The translations under genes were made by a program, and so were the position numbers. From Arthrobacter methylotrophus (GTDB lineage: Bacteria; Actinomycetota; Actinomycetes; Actinomycetales; Micrococcaceae), in NCBI RefSeq assembly GCF_039539965.1, contig NZ_BAABED010000001.1:1860001-1924000 (forward strand): a stretch of 64,000 nucleotides of DNA. The letters are read 5' to 3'. Shown here piece after piece: positions 15,486-23,149 of the stretch. The notes below the pieces were generated by a model. That model saw only the letters and a program-made list of their open reading frames with translations, was not told the DNA's origin and searched no databases. How positions within the stretch are numbered: position 1 is the stretch's first letter; each line of letters starts with the position of its first letter.

Positions 15486-16988
15486 TCAGCCCCAGGAGCC
15501 GGTGTACATCCTGGTGGAATTGATGATTCCCACGATCAGCTTTGAACCGTCAGCGGAGGACGCAAGGCCCTGCCAATCACCGGTGCCCAGGGAATCCTGG
15601 GAAACCCAGGTCGCCCCGGCATCCTTGGAGACGTAGACCAGGCCGTTCTGCTTTGCGACGGCAAGCTTCGTCCCGTCAGCCGATGAGGTGACCATGTCCC
15701 AGCTGCCGGTTCCCAGCGCCGACTGCGGGGTCCAGGTGACTCCGGAGTCGGTGGAAAGGTAGATGTTGCCATTGCTGAAGTCAGCCGCGATCAGCTTGGT
15801 TCCGTCGGCGGAGGAAGCTACGGACTGCCAGTTGTGGGATGTGAAGGTCGGGTCATGCCTGTTTACCCAGGTCAACCCGCCGTCGGTGGAGGTGAAGAGG
15901 TTGTATCCGAACTGCGCAGCAACGAGCTTCATACCGTCGGATGAGGAGGCCACTGACGTCCAATAGCCCACAGGCCAGCTCCCCTTTTGGGCCCAAGTTG
16001 CACCAGAGTCGGCTGAGACCCAGAGATGGCCCCCATACCCGGAGTCCGCGGCAACAACCCTCGTGCCATCATCCGACATGGCAATGCTGGCCCACTGCTG
16101 AGTCGTGGTTCCCGGGATGACCGTCCAGGTAGCTCCGGCGTCCGTCGACTTGTACAAACCGACCGGTGCCATGGTTGATCCCGCGTAGAAGGTCTGACCG
16201 TCCTTGGAGACAGCCAGCCCTGCCCATGAGGTGGACGGAGCGGAGGTGATCTGGGTCCAAGTCAGGCCGGAGTCAGTTGATTTGTACAAGTATCCGGTGC
16301 CGTCGCTCTTTCCGAGGATGACGGAACCATCAGCTGACATGGCGGATGGTCCGCCGCCCATGCCGGGGATTCCGGTCCGCTGCGTCCACGACAGGGTGTT
16401 AAAGCTTGCCGCCGGGGCCACCCCGGAGAGCGAGTCGGCCATCGACTGGGCGACGGCAGGGGTAAGGCAGCCGGTCGTCATGCCGGGAGTGTACAGAGTC
16501 GGTTCGCTGACCTGATCCGAGATGTAGAACATGGCACCGGAACCGGACCTGCTCAGGACCAAGAAGCAACCCTTGGCGGCGTCAACACCGGCGGCGTAAT
16601 GGAGGTTCGGTACAACCGATGAGGCCCGCTCAAACCCGCCGTCGCCCGGTGTGGCGCCTGCAGCAGAGGCCGCGGGCTGGCTCAGATACCCGGCCGCTAT
16701 CAGATCGGTGGTGTCCATGTACCGGCCGTCCTTGGTCTTGGCGACTCCTTCCGCGGTTCGTGCTGCTGCAGCATCCTGCTTCGCGGCGTTGTCCTGGGCG
16801 AACGGAATGACTCCGAAGATCGACGCCAGTACCCCCGCGGTGAGAATGCCGACGACGACCACTCCTACCAGGATCGAAGGCAGGTCGAAGGCGCCTGCAA
16901 CGCCTCGAAGTGAGGCCTTGATGTTGTAAATGAGGTTTTGAATGTGCCGGCCGCTACTTGGTGTAGCCGGGATTTTTCTCGGGCGCAT
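15486..16988 (-). CDS. pilin-like protein with BNR/VPS10-type beta-propeller repeats
   Basis: 500 residues. Residues 30-75 (GVAGAFDLPSILVGVVVVG, then a second hydrophobic turn and PFAQDNAAKQD) copy the pilin-like start of the protein at 11523. The remaining two thirds contain about seven repeats of roughly 44 residues with signature YKSTDSGLTWTQI / LAVSKDGQTFYAG, the sialidase/BNR Asp-box pattern (S/T-x-D-x-G-x-T-W). Such propellers bind ligands or display on surfaces. A pilin anchor fused to a propeller would present it at the tip or surface. Start ATG 16988 with GGAG 4 nt upstream. Confidence 0.75.
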   Translation of the reverse strand: MRPRKIPATPSSGRHIQNLIYNIKASLRGVAGAFDLPSILVGVVVVGILTAGVLASIFGVIPFAQDNAAKQDAAAARTAEGVAKTKDGRYMDTTDLIAAGYLSQPAASAAGATPGDGGFERASSVVPNLHYAAGVDAAKGCFLVLSRSGSGAMFYISDQVSEPTLYTPGMTTGCLTPAVAQSMADSLSGVAPAASFNTLSWTQRTGIPGMGGGPSAMSADGSVILGKSDGTGYLYKSTDSGLTWTQITSAPSTSWAGLAVSKDGQTFYAGSTMAPVGLYKSTDAGATWTVIPGTTTQQWASIAMSDDGTRVVAADSGYGGHLWVSADSGATWAQKGSWPVGYWTSVASSSDGMKLVAAQFGYNLFTSTDGGLTWVNRHDPTFTSHNWQSVASSADGTKLIAADFSNGNIYLSTDSGVTWTPQSALGTGSWDMVTSSADGTKLAVAKQNGLVYVSKDAGATWVSQDSLGTGDWQGLASSADGSKLIVGIINSTRMYTGSWG

Positions 16989-17107
16989 GACACTCCATTT
17001 GTTTTCAGGAGGCCGCGGAACCGAAGACCTCAATGAATAGAAGTGCAGCCGCGCGCAATAAGCGGTGACGATCATCGATATTTTTCTGAGCGAAAATCGC
17101 AAGGGCC

Positions 17108-17137
17108 GGTGAGCGGGATGGAATTCTCCGCACACAT
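17108..17137 (+). promoter_or_regulatory. class A promoter, TM2 gene
   Basis: GGTGAG at 17108-17113, 17 bp, CACACAT at 17131-17137, GAGGGCA, ATG 17145. Confidence 0.78.
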
Positions 17138-17144
17138 GAGGGCA

Positions 17145-18410
17145 ATGACATCAACGCTGGGTACGGACCAACTGTTTACCGATCGCATCGTGGACCACCC
17201 CGACCGAGAGGATCGCAACTGTGTCGGCACTGAGAATGGACTGCAGCTGCCCTACCTCGACCTTGACGATCCGGATTTCACCTGGCCGTCCCAACCCCCG
17301 GTCAGCCTTCCCTTGCGAGCAACCGCGAACCGAACAGGTGAGGCAGCTACCGAGCTCAAGCGAAACCGCGGCGCTCTACGCGGACAGGTCAACGACGTCG
17401 AGCACTTTCCGACCCGACGTTCACTCCGGGCCGCGCAGGCCCTTGAAACGCGCGCCGTCACCACTGGATCCCAGGCCATTGCTCCCACCACGGTGATCGT
17501 TGCTTCCCATGTCGCCGAATCATACGTGGACCTGGCATCCGACCGACCTCGTCCCGACGTTCTGGTCGATGACGCGATGGATCGCGAGGCCTTGGCTGAG
17601 GATCTTGAAGCGGCGCTGCTCGCCGCACTGGAAGAAGCGCCGGAGCTCGAAGAGCCCATCGTACGTAAGCAGCGCATTGCCCTGGCACGGGCCAGGAGCG
17701 AGCCCGTTGCAAAAGACCAGGCGGACAGCGAGTACCTGACCAAGATCAAGACATATGGCCCTTTCCCGTTGCTGCGCCCGTCCCTTCGTGACTTCCGCCC
17801 CATCCTCGCGATCTCCATCTTTCTGGGCGTACTGGGCGCGGACCGCTTCTATTCAGGCAAACCGATCAGCGGAACCTTGAAGCTGGCCACGGCCGGCGGC
17901 CTCGGTGTGTGGTGGATTATCGACATCATCTCCATCCTGCGCGGCCGGACGGTAGACAAGGACGGGCATCGCTTCACCGGTGAGAAGAAATACCGGGCTG
18001 CAGCATGGCTCCTGACCATGACGCTCTTCGCAGGACTTGCCCTGTTCGCTGTCACTGCCGCGACTCCGGCCGTTACTGCGGGCATTGCGAAGGCCCACGA
18101 GGTACTCTTCCCGAAGTCCGCCCCGGTCCCGACCTGGGCCGAGATCGCAAACATCAAGGGCACCGCAGACCCTGTCATCTTCAACGTGACGGGGGACCAG
18201 CTGAGGCTGAGCTACAGCTTCCCAGGACCGGCGTACGCCTTTCTGCAGAAAATAGGCGACGCCGCCGTCCCCGCCGAAGCGCTGCTGCTCAAGGACACTA
18301 AATCAGACGGCGTCAAAGAGGTCCCGGTGACCCCCGGCAAGTACCAGCTTGTCGTGCGCGCTGACGGCGCCTGGACCGCGAAAGTCGAAGAACTGGGCGT
18401 TCACGGCTAA
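17145..18410 (+). CDS. TM2-domain membrane protein
   Basis: 421 residues. N-terminal 215 residues are soluble, acidic and probably disordered. Residues about 220-270 are a TM2 domain: two helices around LGVLGADRFYSG (the conserved G-x-D-R-F-Y turn) and GVWWIIDIISIL. A third membrane helix follows (LLTMTLFAGLALFAVTAA), then an extracytoplasmic domain of about 100 residues ending in a beta-rich module (GKYQLVVRADGAWTAKVEEL). Leaderless start 7 bp after the CACACAT box. Role unknown. Confidence 0.78.
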   Translation: MTSTLGTDQLFTDRIVDHPDREDRNCVGTENGLQLPYLDLDDPDFTWPSQPPVSLPLRATANRTGEAATELKRNRGALRGQVNDVEHFPTRRSLRAAQALETRAVTTGSQAIAPTTVIVASHVAESYVDLASDRPRPDVLVDDAMDREALAEDLEAALLAALEEAPELEEPIVRKQRIALARARSEPVAKDQADSEYLTKIKTYGPFPLLRPSLRDFRPILAISIFLGVLGADRFYSGKPISGTLKLATAGGLGVWWIIDIISILRGRTVDKDGHRFTGEKKYRAAAWLLTMTLFAGLALFAVTAATPAVTAGIAKAHEVLFPKSAPVPTWAEIANIKGTADPVIFNVTGDQLRLSYSFPGPAYAFLQKIGDAAVPAEALLLKDTKSDGVKEVPVTPGKYQLVVRADGAWTAKVEELGVHG

Positions 18411-18451
18411 GCCGATCAGGACACCTCTCCATCTGTGGTGTAGTGGAGCCC

Positions 18452-19153
18452 ATGACTGAATTAGCCGCGGGAATCCACTACGCAATTGACCCCGACCAAC
18501 AGGCTCTACGAGCCGCCGACGCAGCCTGGGAGTCCGCGCGATGGGCCGCGTGGACGGTCGGCATCTCCGCGGGCATGCTCTTGCTAACGGCAGGGCTTCT
18601 TGTCGGGGCATTTCTTGCGGCAAAATACGCCAGGAAGACCTGGGAATCTACCCGCGATGAGCTTCACAACTCAAACGAAGAACTTGGCATTGTCCGCCAG
18701 GACAATCTGCAGCGAGAAGCCGTGAACGTGTCAGCGTGGCTTCAGAAAGCAAAATCCGGGAACGCTGTTGAGGTATTCGTTCGGAACGGCAATGGGGGTC
18801 CCGTCTACAACGTCACGTGCAATGTTCTGGCCAAATCAAAGCACTCGGCGACCCCAGTCATCTCAGTTCGGTCGGAGCCCTATATCGCCCTCGGCCCGGA
18901 GGATGCTAAACCGGCTAAAGGGTACGCATTCAATATGTTTCCCGATGAATACGTGTACTCCCACATTGACGGTGAGGTCCGCTACACCGTGAACCGGACA
19001 AGGAACGTGATCTTCGAATCTGAGGATGACTGGAAGCTATGGAATGGCCAAGACGATGCCGATGGGCTGGCCTTGGAACTCACCTTCCGTGACTCTGCGG
19101 GCATTTGTTGGCGCCGGGATTGGTATGGCACCCTGACGCAGCAGACTATCTGA
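18452..19153 (+). CDS. single-pass membrane protein, 233 aa
   Basis: Not recognised. One membrane helix at about residues 29-56 (VGISAGMLLLTAGLLVGAFLAA), then a coiled coil (ARKTWESTRDELHNSNEELG) and a cytoplasmic beta-sandwich-like domain (AVEVFVRNGNGGPVYNVTCNVL) common in small host-associated plasmid or defence proteins. Start ATG 18452; TAGTGG lies 5 bp upstream and could be a -10 for a near-leaderless message. GC content is lower than in its neighbours (many AAA/AAT codons), suggesting separate acquisition. Confidence 0.65.
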   Translation: MTELAAGIHYAIDPDQQALRAADAAWESARWAAWTVGISAGMLLLTAGLLVGAFLAAKYARKTWESTRDELHNSNEELGIVRQDNLQREAVNVSAWLQKAKSGNAVEVFVRNGNGGPVYNVTCNVLAKSKHSATPVISVRSEPYIALGPEDAKPAKGYAFNMFPDEYVYSHIDGEVRYTVNRTRNVIFESEDDWKLWNGQDDADGLALELTFRDSAGICWRRDWYGTLTQQTI

Positions 19154-19160
19154 TCGAGCT

Positions 19161-19190
19161 GGGCAGTGAATCGCGGGTTGCCGTACACAT
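19161..19190 (+). promoter_or_regulatory. class A promoter, TACACAT variant, gene at 19198
   Basis: GGGCAG at 19161-19166, 17 bp, TACACAT at 19184-19190, ATCCGGC, ATG. One of two sites where the first base of the box is T. Confidence 0.68.
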
Positions 19191-19197
19191 ATCCGGC

Positions 19198-19476
19198 ATG
19201 ATGAAGAAACGCGAAGACCTGGACATGGCCACCATCGTTGACGAAGCCATTTCCAACTATGCCGACTCCCGCAAACTGACAGGCGCCGTCCCGTTCGAGC
19301 AGATGAGCCAGGCCCAATTGAAGCGGATGCGTGAAGTGTTCCTGCCCGTGATCTGGAGCGCCGTACCCGCAATCCTGACCCAGCTGAACGCCAAGGCAAT
19401 CCTCGCGGAGGAAACCCAGGAGGAGATCCTGGCCGATTTCAAGGTCCCCGACACCCTCGAAGGGCTGATCCAGTGA
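19198..19476 (+). CDS. hypothetical leaderless protein, 92 aa
   Basis: Not recognised. Acidic, all helical in appearance (FEQMSQAQLKRMREVFLPVIW, AKAILAEETQEEILADF), with no membrane segment. Two ATG codons in a row mark the start, the first 7 bp after the TACACAT box. It is coupled to the following gene by a GTGA overlap at 19473-19476. Confidence 0.62.
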   Translation: MMKKREDLDMATIVDEAISNYADSRKLTGAVPFEQMSQAQLKRMREVFLPVIWSAVPAILTQLNAKAILAEETQEEILADFKVPDTLEGLIQ

Positions 19477-19847
19477 AACGGGACGCACTCGCTACGGACA
19501 TCGCAACAGCCACGGACGGCTACACCGTCACTGTGACCGGGCTGAGCGAGGACCGGGATGCCGGCGAACCCAGCGTGGCAAACCGCGGCGCAGTGGAGTT
19601 GCGAATTACCAGCCCACACGGGCACGTCCTGGAATTGCATCTGCCCGGCATGGAGGCGGCAAAGCTCGTCCCGCCGCTGGTTTCCGGCGCCGTACTGCAC
19701 GAGACCGAGGCGGACGTCGCCCGCCGCTATCTGCGCGATCATTCGGAGCACATGTACCCGTACCAAATCGAAAGCCTGAAGAAGCAAGCCGGGATGGAGT
19801 ACGATCAGCGGCTTCTGGACGAGGCCCTGAAGACCATTACCGAGTAA
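19473..19847 (+). CDS. hypothetical protein, 124 aa
   Basis: Not recognised. Beta-rich N-terminus (GYTVTVTGLSEDRD, VELRITSPHGHVLELHLPG) and a helical C-terminus. GTG start overlapping the upstream stop, so translated as a pair with the 92-residue protein; the two may form a complex (inference). Confidence 0.6.
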   Translation: MKRDALATDIATATDGYTVTVTGLSEDRDAGEPSVANRGAVELRITSPHGHVLELHLPGMEAAKLVPPLVSGAVLHETEADVARRYLRDHSEHMYPYQIESLKKQAGMEYDQRLLDEALKTITE

Positions 19848-19851
19848 AAAC

Positions 19852-19930
19852 TACGCATGTTCCCGGGTGTAGTTCACAGCAGAAAAGCCGGACGCGGAGA
19901 TTGGCCTCTACGCGTCCGGCTTTTCTGTTG
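19852..19930 (+). ncRNA. candidate small RNA: class B box followed directly by a long hairpin
   Basis: TACGCAT at 19852-19858, then about 22 bp and a 16-bp perfect stem (19881-19896 with 19911-19926, 14-nt loop) whose right arm ends in TTTTCT. A transcript from this box would be about 65 nt and consist mostly of the hairpin. It may equally be only the terminator of the preceding gene. Confidence 0.4.
19881..19926. terminator. strong hairpin terminator
   Basis: 16-bp perfect inverted repeat with A-run on the left and T-run on the right, so active in both directions. Ends the 19198-19847 pair. Confidence 0.85.
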
Positions 19931-19947
19931 TCTTCACCCTGTCAGTG

Positions 19948-19988
19948 AGCCGGGCCCGGTGCACCTTGCTGAAGCACCCGGCCCGGCT
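19948..19988. terminator. second hairpin, end of the - strand operon
   Basis: 15-bp stem with one mismatch (19948-19962 with 19974-19988). Lies about 90 bp beyond the stop of the - strand gene at 20080. Confidence 0.55.
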
Positions 19989-20079
19989 TATGGCGTCACC
20001 CAACACCACCCCGACACGCGATAACTCTAACCGATGGATTAAATGGTCCGCAAGCGAAGGACCCTGATGTTTCCGCCCA

Positions 20080-20436
20080 TCAGAACGCCGGGACGGCGGT
20101 GAAAGCCTCCCAGCCCCTGCCTTCGAGGACCAGCCTGTCGTACTTGGCAACCCCGTAGAGTCGAGCCGGTCCGAAGCGCTCGTTGTTGGCGAAGAGAATC
20201 ATCGCTGCAGGGGAGTGGACGACCGTCAGGCGGAAGTGGGTCATAGCCGCTCCGCCGATGCCATGGAACGGGCCGGCCGTGGAGCCGAACATTTGAATCC
20301 AGGTAAGGCAATCGACGAAGGATTCCCGCTCCCGCTCCGCGGCTTCAAGGCCGAGCGCGGCAAGGACCGGATCCACGGCGGCCATCACCTCGGGAGTCAA
20401 TAGCCGGTCGATCATGATCTTTTCAACGCCGCTCAT
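20080..20436 (-). CDS. hypothetical protein, paralogue of the upstream gene
   Basis: 118 residues, family not recognised. Similar in plan to the product of 20433-20735: I-D-x-L-L-[ST]-P-[ED]-V near the start, then SPAAMILFANNERFG against SPDTMLLIAEKRGQD, then LYGVAKYD against VLGAATYD, and W-x-x-F near the end. Last gene of a three-gene operon with 4-bp overlaps. Probably a duplicated pair that acts together. Confidence 0.6.
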   Translation of the reverse strand: MSGVEKIMIDRLLTPEVMAAVDPVLAALGLEAAERERESFVDCLTWIQMFGSTAGPFHGIGGAAMTHFRLTVVHSPAAMILFANNERFGPARLYGVAKYDRLVLEGRGWEAFTAVPAF

Positions 20437-20735
20437 GCCGCGGCCCCGACGGGTTCGAACACGGACCAGTTGCGGGCCTCGATCGCTTTGGCGTCATACG
20501 TCGCTGCCCCGAGTACCTTCGGGTCCTGCCCGCGTTTTTCTGCGATGAGCAGCATCGTGTCCGGAGAATAGATCAGCGTGTTGGTCCCCGTCCAGGTGGG
20601 CCAGGAAATGAAGCCCGTGTAGGAGGCGGTACGGCAGGCGTCGCCGAGTCCGCGGGCGGAAAGGGCCGATGCTGCCTGAGCCTGCACGTCGGGACTGAGA
20701 AGGCCGTCGATAACCTTCCGCGCCATGCCGGTCAT
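20433..20735 (-). CDS. hypothetical protein, paralogue of the downstream gene
   Basis: 100 residues, not recognised. A single cysteine, no membrane helix; aromatic motif FISWPTWTGTNTLIYS in the centre. Its start overlaps the stop of the 64-residue gene upstream (20732-20735). Middle gene of the operon from 20926. Confidence 0.6.
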   Translation of the reverse strand: MTGMARKVIDGLLSPDVQAQAASALSARGLGDACRTASYTGFISWPTWTGTNTLIYSPDTMLLIAEKRGQDPKVLGAATYDAKAIEARNWSVFEPVGAAA

Positions 20736-20926
20736 ACGGCCGCGAGCTGGCGGGAGAACACGGCGTACGGCTCATCAAGGGGAAAGTCTTTCCCGACGAT
20801 CTGCGTCACGAGCAACTGGTTGGCGGTACCGGCCGGTACGGCTTCCACCTGGGCGCCGACGGTGAGGCCTTCCTGCTGGTCGTAAAAGTCGGCTTCGACG
20901 ACGGTGTAGGTCTTTGGTGCAGCCAT
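20732..20926 (-). CDS. hypothetical small protein, 64 aa
   Basis: Not recognised. Beta-rich (TYTVVEADFYDQQEGLTVGAQVEAVPAG). First gene of a three-gene operon. ATG 20926 with GAAGGAG 5 nt before it; its class A promoter leaves a 37-nt leader, so here the class A box serves a normal leadered message. Confidence 0.6.
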   Translation of the reverse strand: MAAPKTYTVVEADFYDQQEGLTVGAQVEAVPAGTANQLLVTQIVGKDFPLDEPYAVFSRQLAAV

Positions 20927-20963
20927 GGGGTTCTCCTTCAACGGGGTTCTGCTGTCGGACCTG

Positions 20964-20993
20964 ATGTGTGCGGACGTCCCCGATCGCATCACC
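20964..20993 (-). promoter_or_regulatory. class A promoter, operon 20926-20080 (leadered)
   Basis: On the - strand GGTGAT (20993-20988), 17 bp, CACACAT (20970-20964). Divergent from the next promoter; the two upstream hexamers touch. Confidence 0.68.
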
Positions 20994-21023
20994 GGGGCCG
21001 GATCCCGGGCGTGCCGCACACAT
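20994..21023 (+). promoter_or_regulatory. class A promoter, pspA
   Basis: GGGGCC at 20994-20999, 17 bp, CACACAT at 21017-21023. First ATG is 9 bp later (21033), in frame with the PspA start at 21057. Confidence 0.62.
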
Positions 21024-21056
21024 AGTTACCGAATGCCCGTCCAACAGAAAGACATC

Positions 21057-21791
21057 ATGAGTCAGAGTATTTTCGGCCGCGTCGCCCAGCTCGCAAAGGC
21101 CAACATCAACGACCTCCTGGACCGTGCCGAGGACCCGCAGAAGATGCTGGACCAAATGGTCCGGGACTACTCGGAGAACATTTCTGAAGCCGAATCCGCC
21201 GTCGCTCAGACCATCGGGAACCTGCGTCTCGCCGAGGAAGACCACAACCGTGCCGTCGGCGAAGCCGCAGACTGGGGCAACAAGGCCCTCGCCGCGTCCC
21301 GCAAAGCCGACGGGTACCGCACTGCCGGTAACACCGCGGACGCGGAGAAGTTCGACAACCTCGCCAAGGTCGCGATTCAGCGGCAGATGACCGCAGAGTC
21401 CACCGCCAAGGCCCAGGAACCGAACCTGGACGCCCAGACTAAGGTCGTCGAGCAGCTCAAACAGGGGCTGGACCAGATGAAGGCCAAGCTCGGCGAGCTG
21501 ACCGCCAAGCGCAACGAGCTCGTCGCCCGGTCCCGGACCGCCGCCGCGCAGTCCCAGGTCAATGAGGCGCTCAAGTCTCTGGATGCCGCCGATCCGACGT
21601 CCACGCTGGGCCGGTTCGAAGATCGCATCCGCCGGGAAGAAGCGACCGTCCGCGGCCAGCAGGAACTCGCCTCCTCCAGCCTGGATGCACAGTTCGCATC
21701 CCTTGAGGACCTCGGGGAGCAGACCGAGGTCGAAGCCCGCCTCGCAGCCCTGAAGTCCGGGGCCACACAGCAGGCAGCTATCAACTCCTAG
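21057..21791 (+). CDS. pspA: PspA/IM30 (ESCRT-III-like) membrane-remodelling protein
   Basis: 244 residues. The start MSQSIFGRVAQLAKANINDLLDRAEDPQKMLDQMVRDY is the classic PspA/Vipp1 amphipathic helix plus first coiled-coil helix (limit of quotation aside, key points are F5, K14, N16 and the EDP-x-x-M turn). Long coiled coil from about 25 to 220. In the family it binds stressed inner membrane and keeps it sealed. No PspB/C or PspM partner is adjacent; the TM2, NfeD and flotillin genes nearby on this element may serve the same purpose. The in-frame ATG 21033 would add eight residues. Confidence 0.9.
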   Translation: MSQSIFGRVAQLAKANINDLLDRAEDPQKMLDQMVRDYSENISEAESAVAQTIGNLRLAEEDHNRAVGEAADWGNKALAASRKADGYRTAGNTADAEKFDNLAKVAIQRQMTAESTAKAQEPNLDAQTKVVEQLKQGLDQMKAKLGELTAKRNELVARSRTAAAQSQVNEALKSLDAADPTSTLGRFEDRIRREEATVRGQQELASSSLDAQFASLEDLGEQTEVEARLAALKSGATQQAAINS

Positions 21792-21816
21792 ACTCAGCAC
21801 TCACCGCTGACCGAAC

Positions 21817-21852
21817 ACGCAGGCCCCGGCACATCTCCGGGGCCTGCGTTGG
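21817..21852 (+). terminator. Rho-independent terminator after pspA
   Basis: 13-bp perfect stem (21817-21829 with 21837-21849, 7-nt loop), short T-run. Confidence 0.8.
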
Positions 21853-21855
21853 CTG

Positions 21856-22110
21856 TTAAAGGGCTTCTTGTTGCCCTGTCTGCCGGGCACGATCGATGAG
21901 TCCGGCAAATACCCATAACGTGCTCTGGTCCATCATCCGTTCGGCCCAATCGACGATTCTCTTGTCGTATTCGCCAAGGGAGACGTCCTCGAGTGCCTCA
22001 CGCCAACGGGCCCGGGCGGCAGCGACGCTATCCCCGCCATAGCGAGCCGCAACCTCCCTGATTTCCCGAATCGGCTCGGAGTCGTATGGTCCGGCTTTGA
22101 GTGTGTCCAT
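21856..22110 (-). CDS. hypothetical protein, 84 aa
   Basis: Not recognised. Soluble and helical (EIREVAARYGGDSVAAARARW, KRIVDWAERMMDQSTLWVFAG), similar in style to small DUF proteins that cap plasmid operons. ATG 22110 lies 9 nt after GGGAAG. Unlike its neighbours it has a classic promoter (next entry). Convergent with pspA. Confidence 0.58.
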   Translation of the reverse strand: MDTLKAGPYDSEPIREIREVAARYGGDSVAAARARWREALEDVSLGEYDKRIVDWAERMMDQSTLWVFAGLIDRARQTGQQEAL

Positions 22111-22142
22111 GTCCGAATCTTCCCATTCCACAATGAAGGCCC

Positions 22143-22172
22143 GGAATAGCCGTCGGGAGAAGTTTCCGTCAA
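22143..22172 (-). promoter_or_regulatory. housekeeping-type promoter
   Basis: On the - strand TTGACG (22172-22167), 18 bp, TATTCC (22148-22143), then a short leader to ATG 22110. Useful contrast to the class A sites. Confidence 0.6.
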
Positions 22173-22188
22173 GCAAAACCGACTTCGG

Positions 22189-22218
22189 GCTGCGCTGTTT
22201 CGCCACAGCCGCACACAT
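22189..22218 (+). promoter_or_regulatory. class A promoter, gene at 22226 (poor upstream hexamer)
   Basis: GCTGCG, 17 bp, CACACAT at 22212-22218, GCCAGGC, ATG. Confidence 0.58.
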
Positions 22219-22225
22219 GCCAGGC

Positions 22226-23137
22226 ATGACCGTGATCCCCATGAACCGCCAGCCCAAGGGCGTACCCGTAGGCGGCCAGTTCGCCGCCACCGCCCACGCC
22301 GAACCCTCAGTCTCCCTTGCCCCTGTCACCGCAGGCCGCCACGCTGCACCAGCCACCCATAACCGGCCCGTCCCCGGGTCGCTGCTCATGGCGCACTTCC
22401 AGGACCCGAAGCTTGTCGGCGAACTCGAATGGGAGATCGAACGAAGCGTCCGGGACGGGGTCTCCGACACTGAGCTCGACTACTTCTCTGAGTCCTTCAG
22501 CGACCACGTCCCGAACCTTCACCCGGAGGAAGCCTACGGCTACTTCAGCAAGGCCCGGGAAGCCTTCCACAACGGGGACAACTGGAAGGCCGTCATCACA
22601 GAAGCCGCCGCAGCAGACACAGCAGCACACCCGGGCGGGACCTTGAAGGGGGACTACCAGCCGCCCCTCGCCCAGCACCAACCCGGCTACCAGCAAGGAA
22701 CCTTGACCACCGGTTCGAAGTACACCGGTTACCGCAACGCCACCGACATCTGCAAGGACATCCGGGCCGACCTGAAGGCTGCCACCGCGGCCAATTACCT
22801 GCCGGCCGGCCTGAAGTATTCAGTCACCAACGACAAGTACTCCGGCGGACAGTCGATCACCGTCACGGTCCAGGGCGTCACCGACGAGGACCAGAAGGAC
22901 CCCACCGAACTGGACCTGCGCGGCGACTACGCCAAGCGCAAGGAGGCCAAGGAACTCCAGGAGCGGGTGGACGCCATCACGAACGCCTATAACCGGAGCG
23001 ACATCGATTCACAGAGCGATTATTTCAATGTCGCCTATTGGGGCCGTGCCGAGATCGAAAACGACTGGTCCCGAAACTTCCGCGAGAACGAGGCAGCCCT
23101 CCGCAAAGCCGCCCGCGACGCCAAGACGAACCGCTAG
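22226..23137 (+). CDS. GGQF-tagged protein with LPD29-like domain
   Basis: 303 residues. Residues 7-25 hold the tag (NRQPKGVPVGGQFAATAHAE). The centre, about 165-225 (TGYRNATDICKDIRADLKAA then LKYSVTNDKYSGGQSITVTVQG), matches the plan of the LPD29 domain known from large polyvalent proteins of phages and conjugative elements. The C-terminal 80 residues are charged and helical. Leaderless start 7 bp after the class A box. Followed 12 bp later by a second tagged gene. A role delivered together with DNA transfer is possible but inferred. Confidence 0.72.
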   Translation: MTVIPMNRQPKGVPVGGQFAATAHAEPSVSLAPVTAGRHAAPATHNRPVPGSLLMAHFQDPKLVGELEWEIERSVRDGVSDTELDYFSESFSDHVPNLHPEEAYGYFSKAREAFHNGDNWKAVITEAAAADTAAHPGGTLKGDYQPPLAQHQPGYQQGTLTTGSKYTGYRNATDICKDIRADLKAATAANYLPAGLKYSVTNDKYSGGQSITVTVQGVTDEDQKDPTELDLRGDYAKRKEAKELQERVDAITNAYNRSDIDSQSDYFNVAYWGRAEIENDWSRNFRENEAALRKAARDAKTNR

Positions 23138-23149
23138 AAAGAAGCAGCC

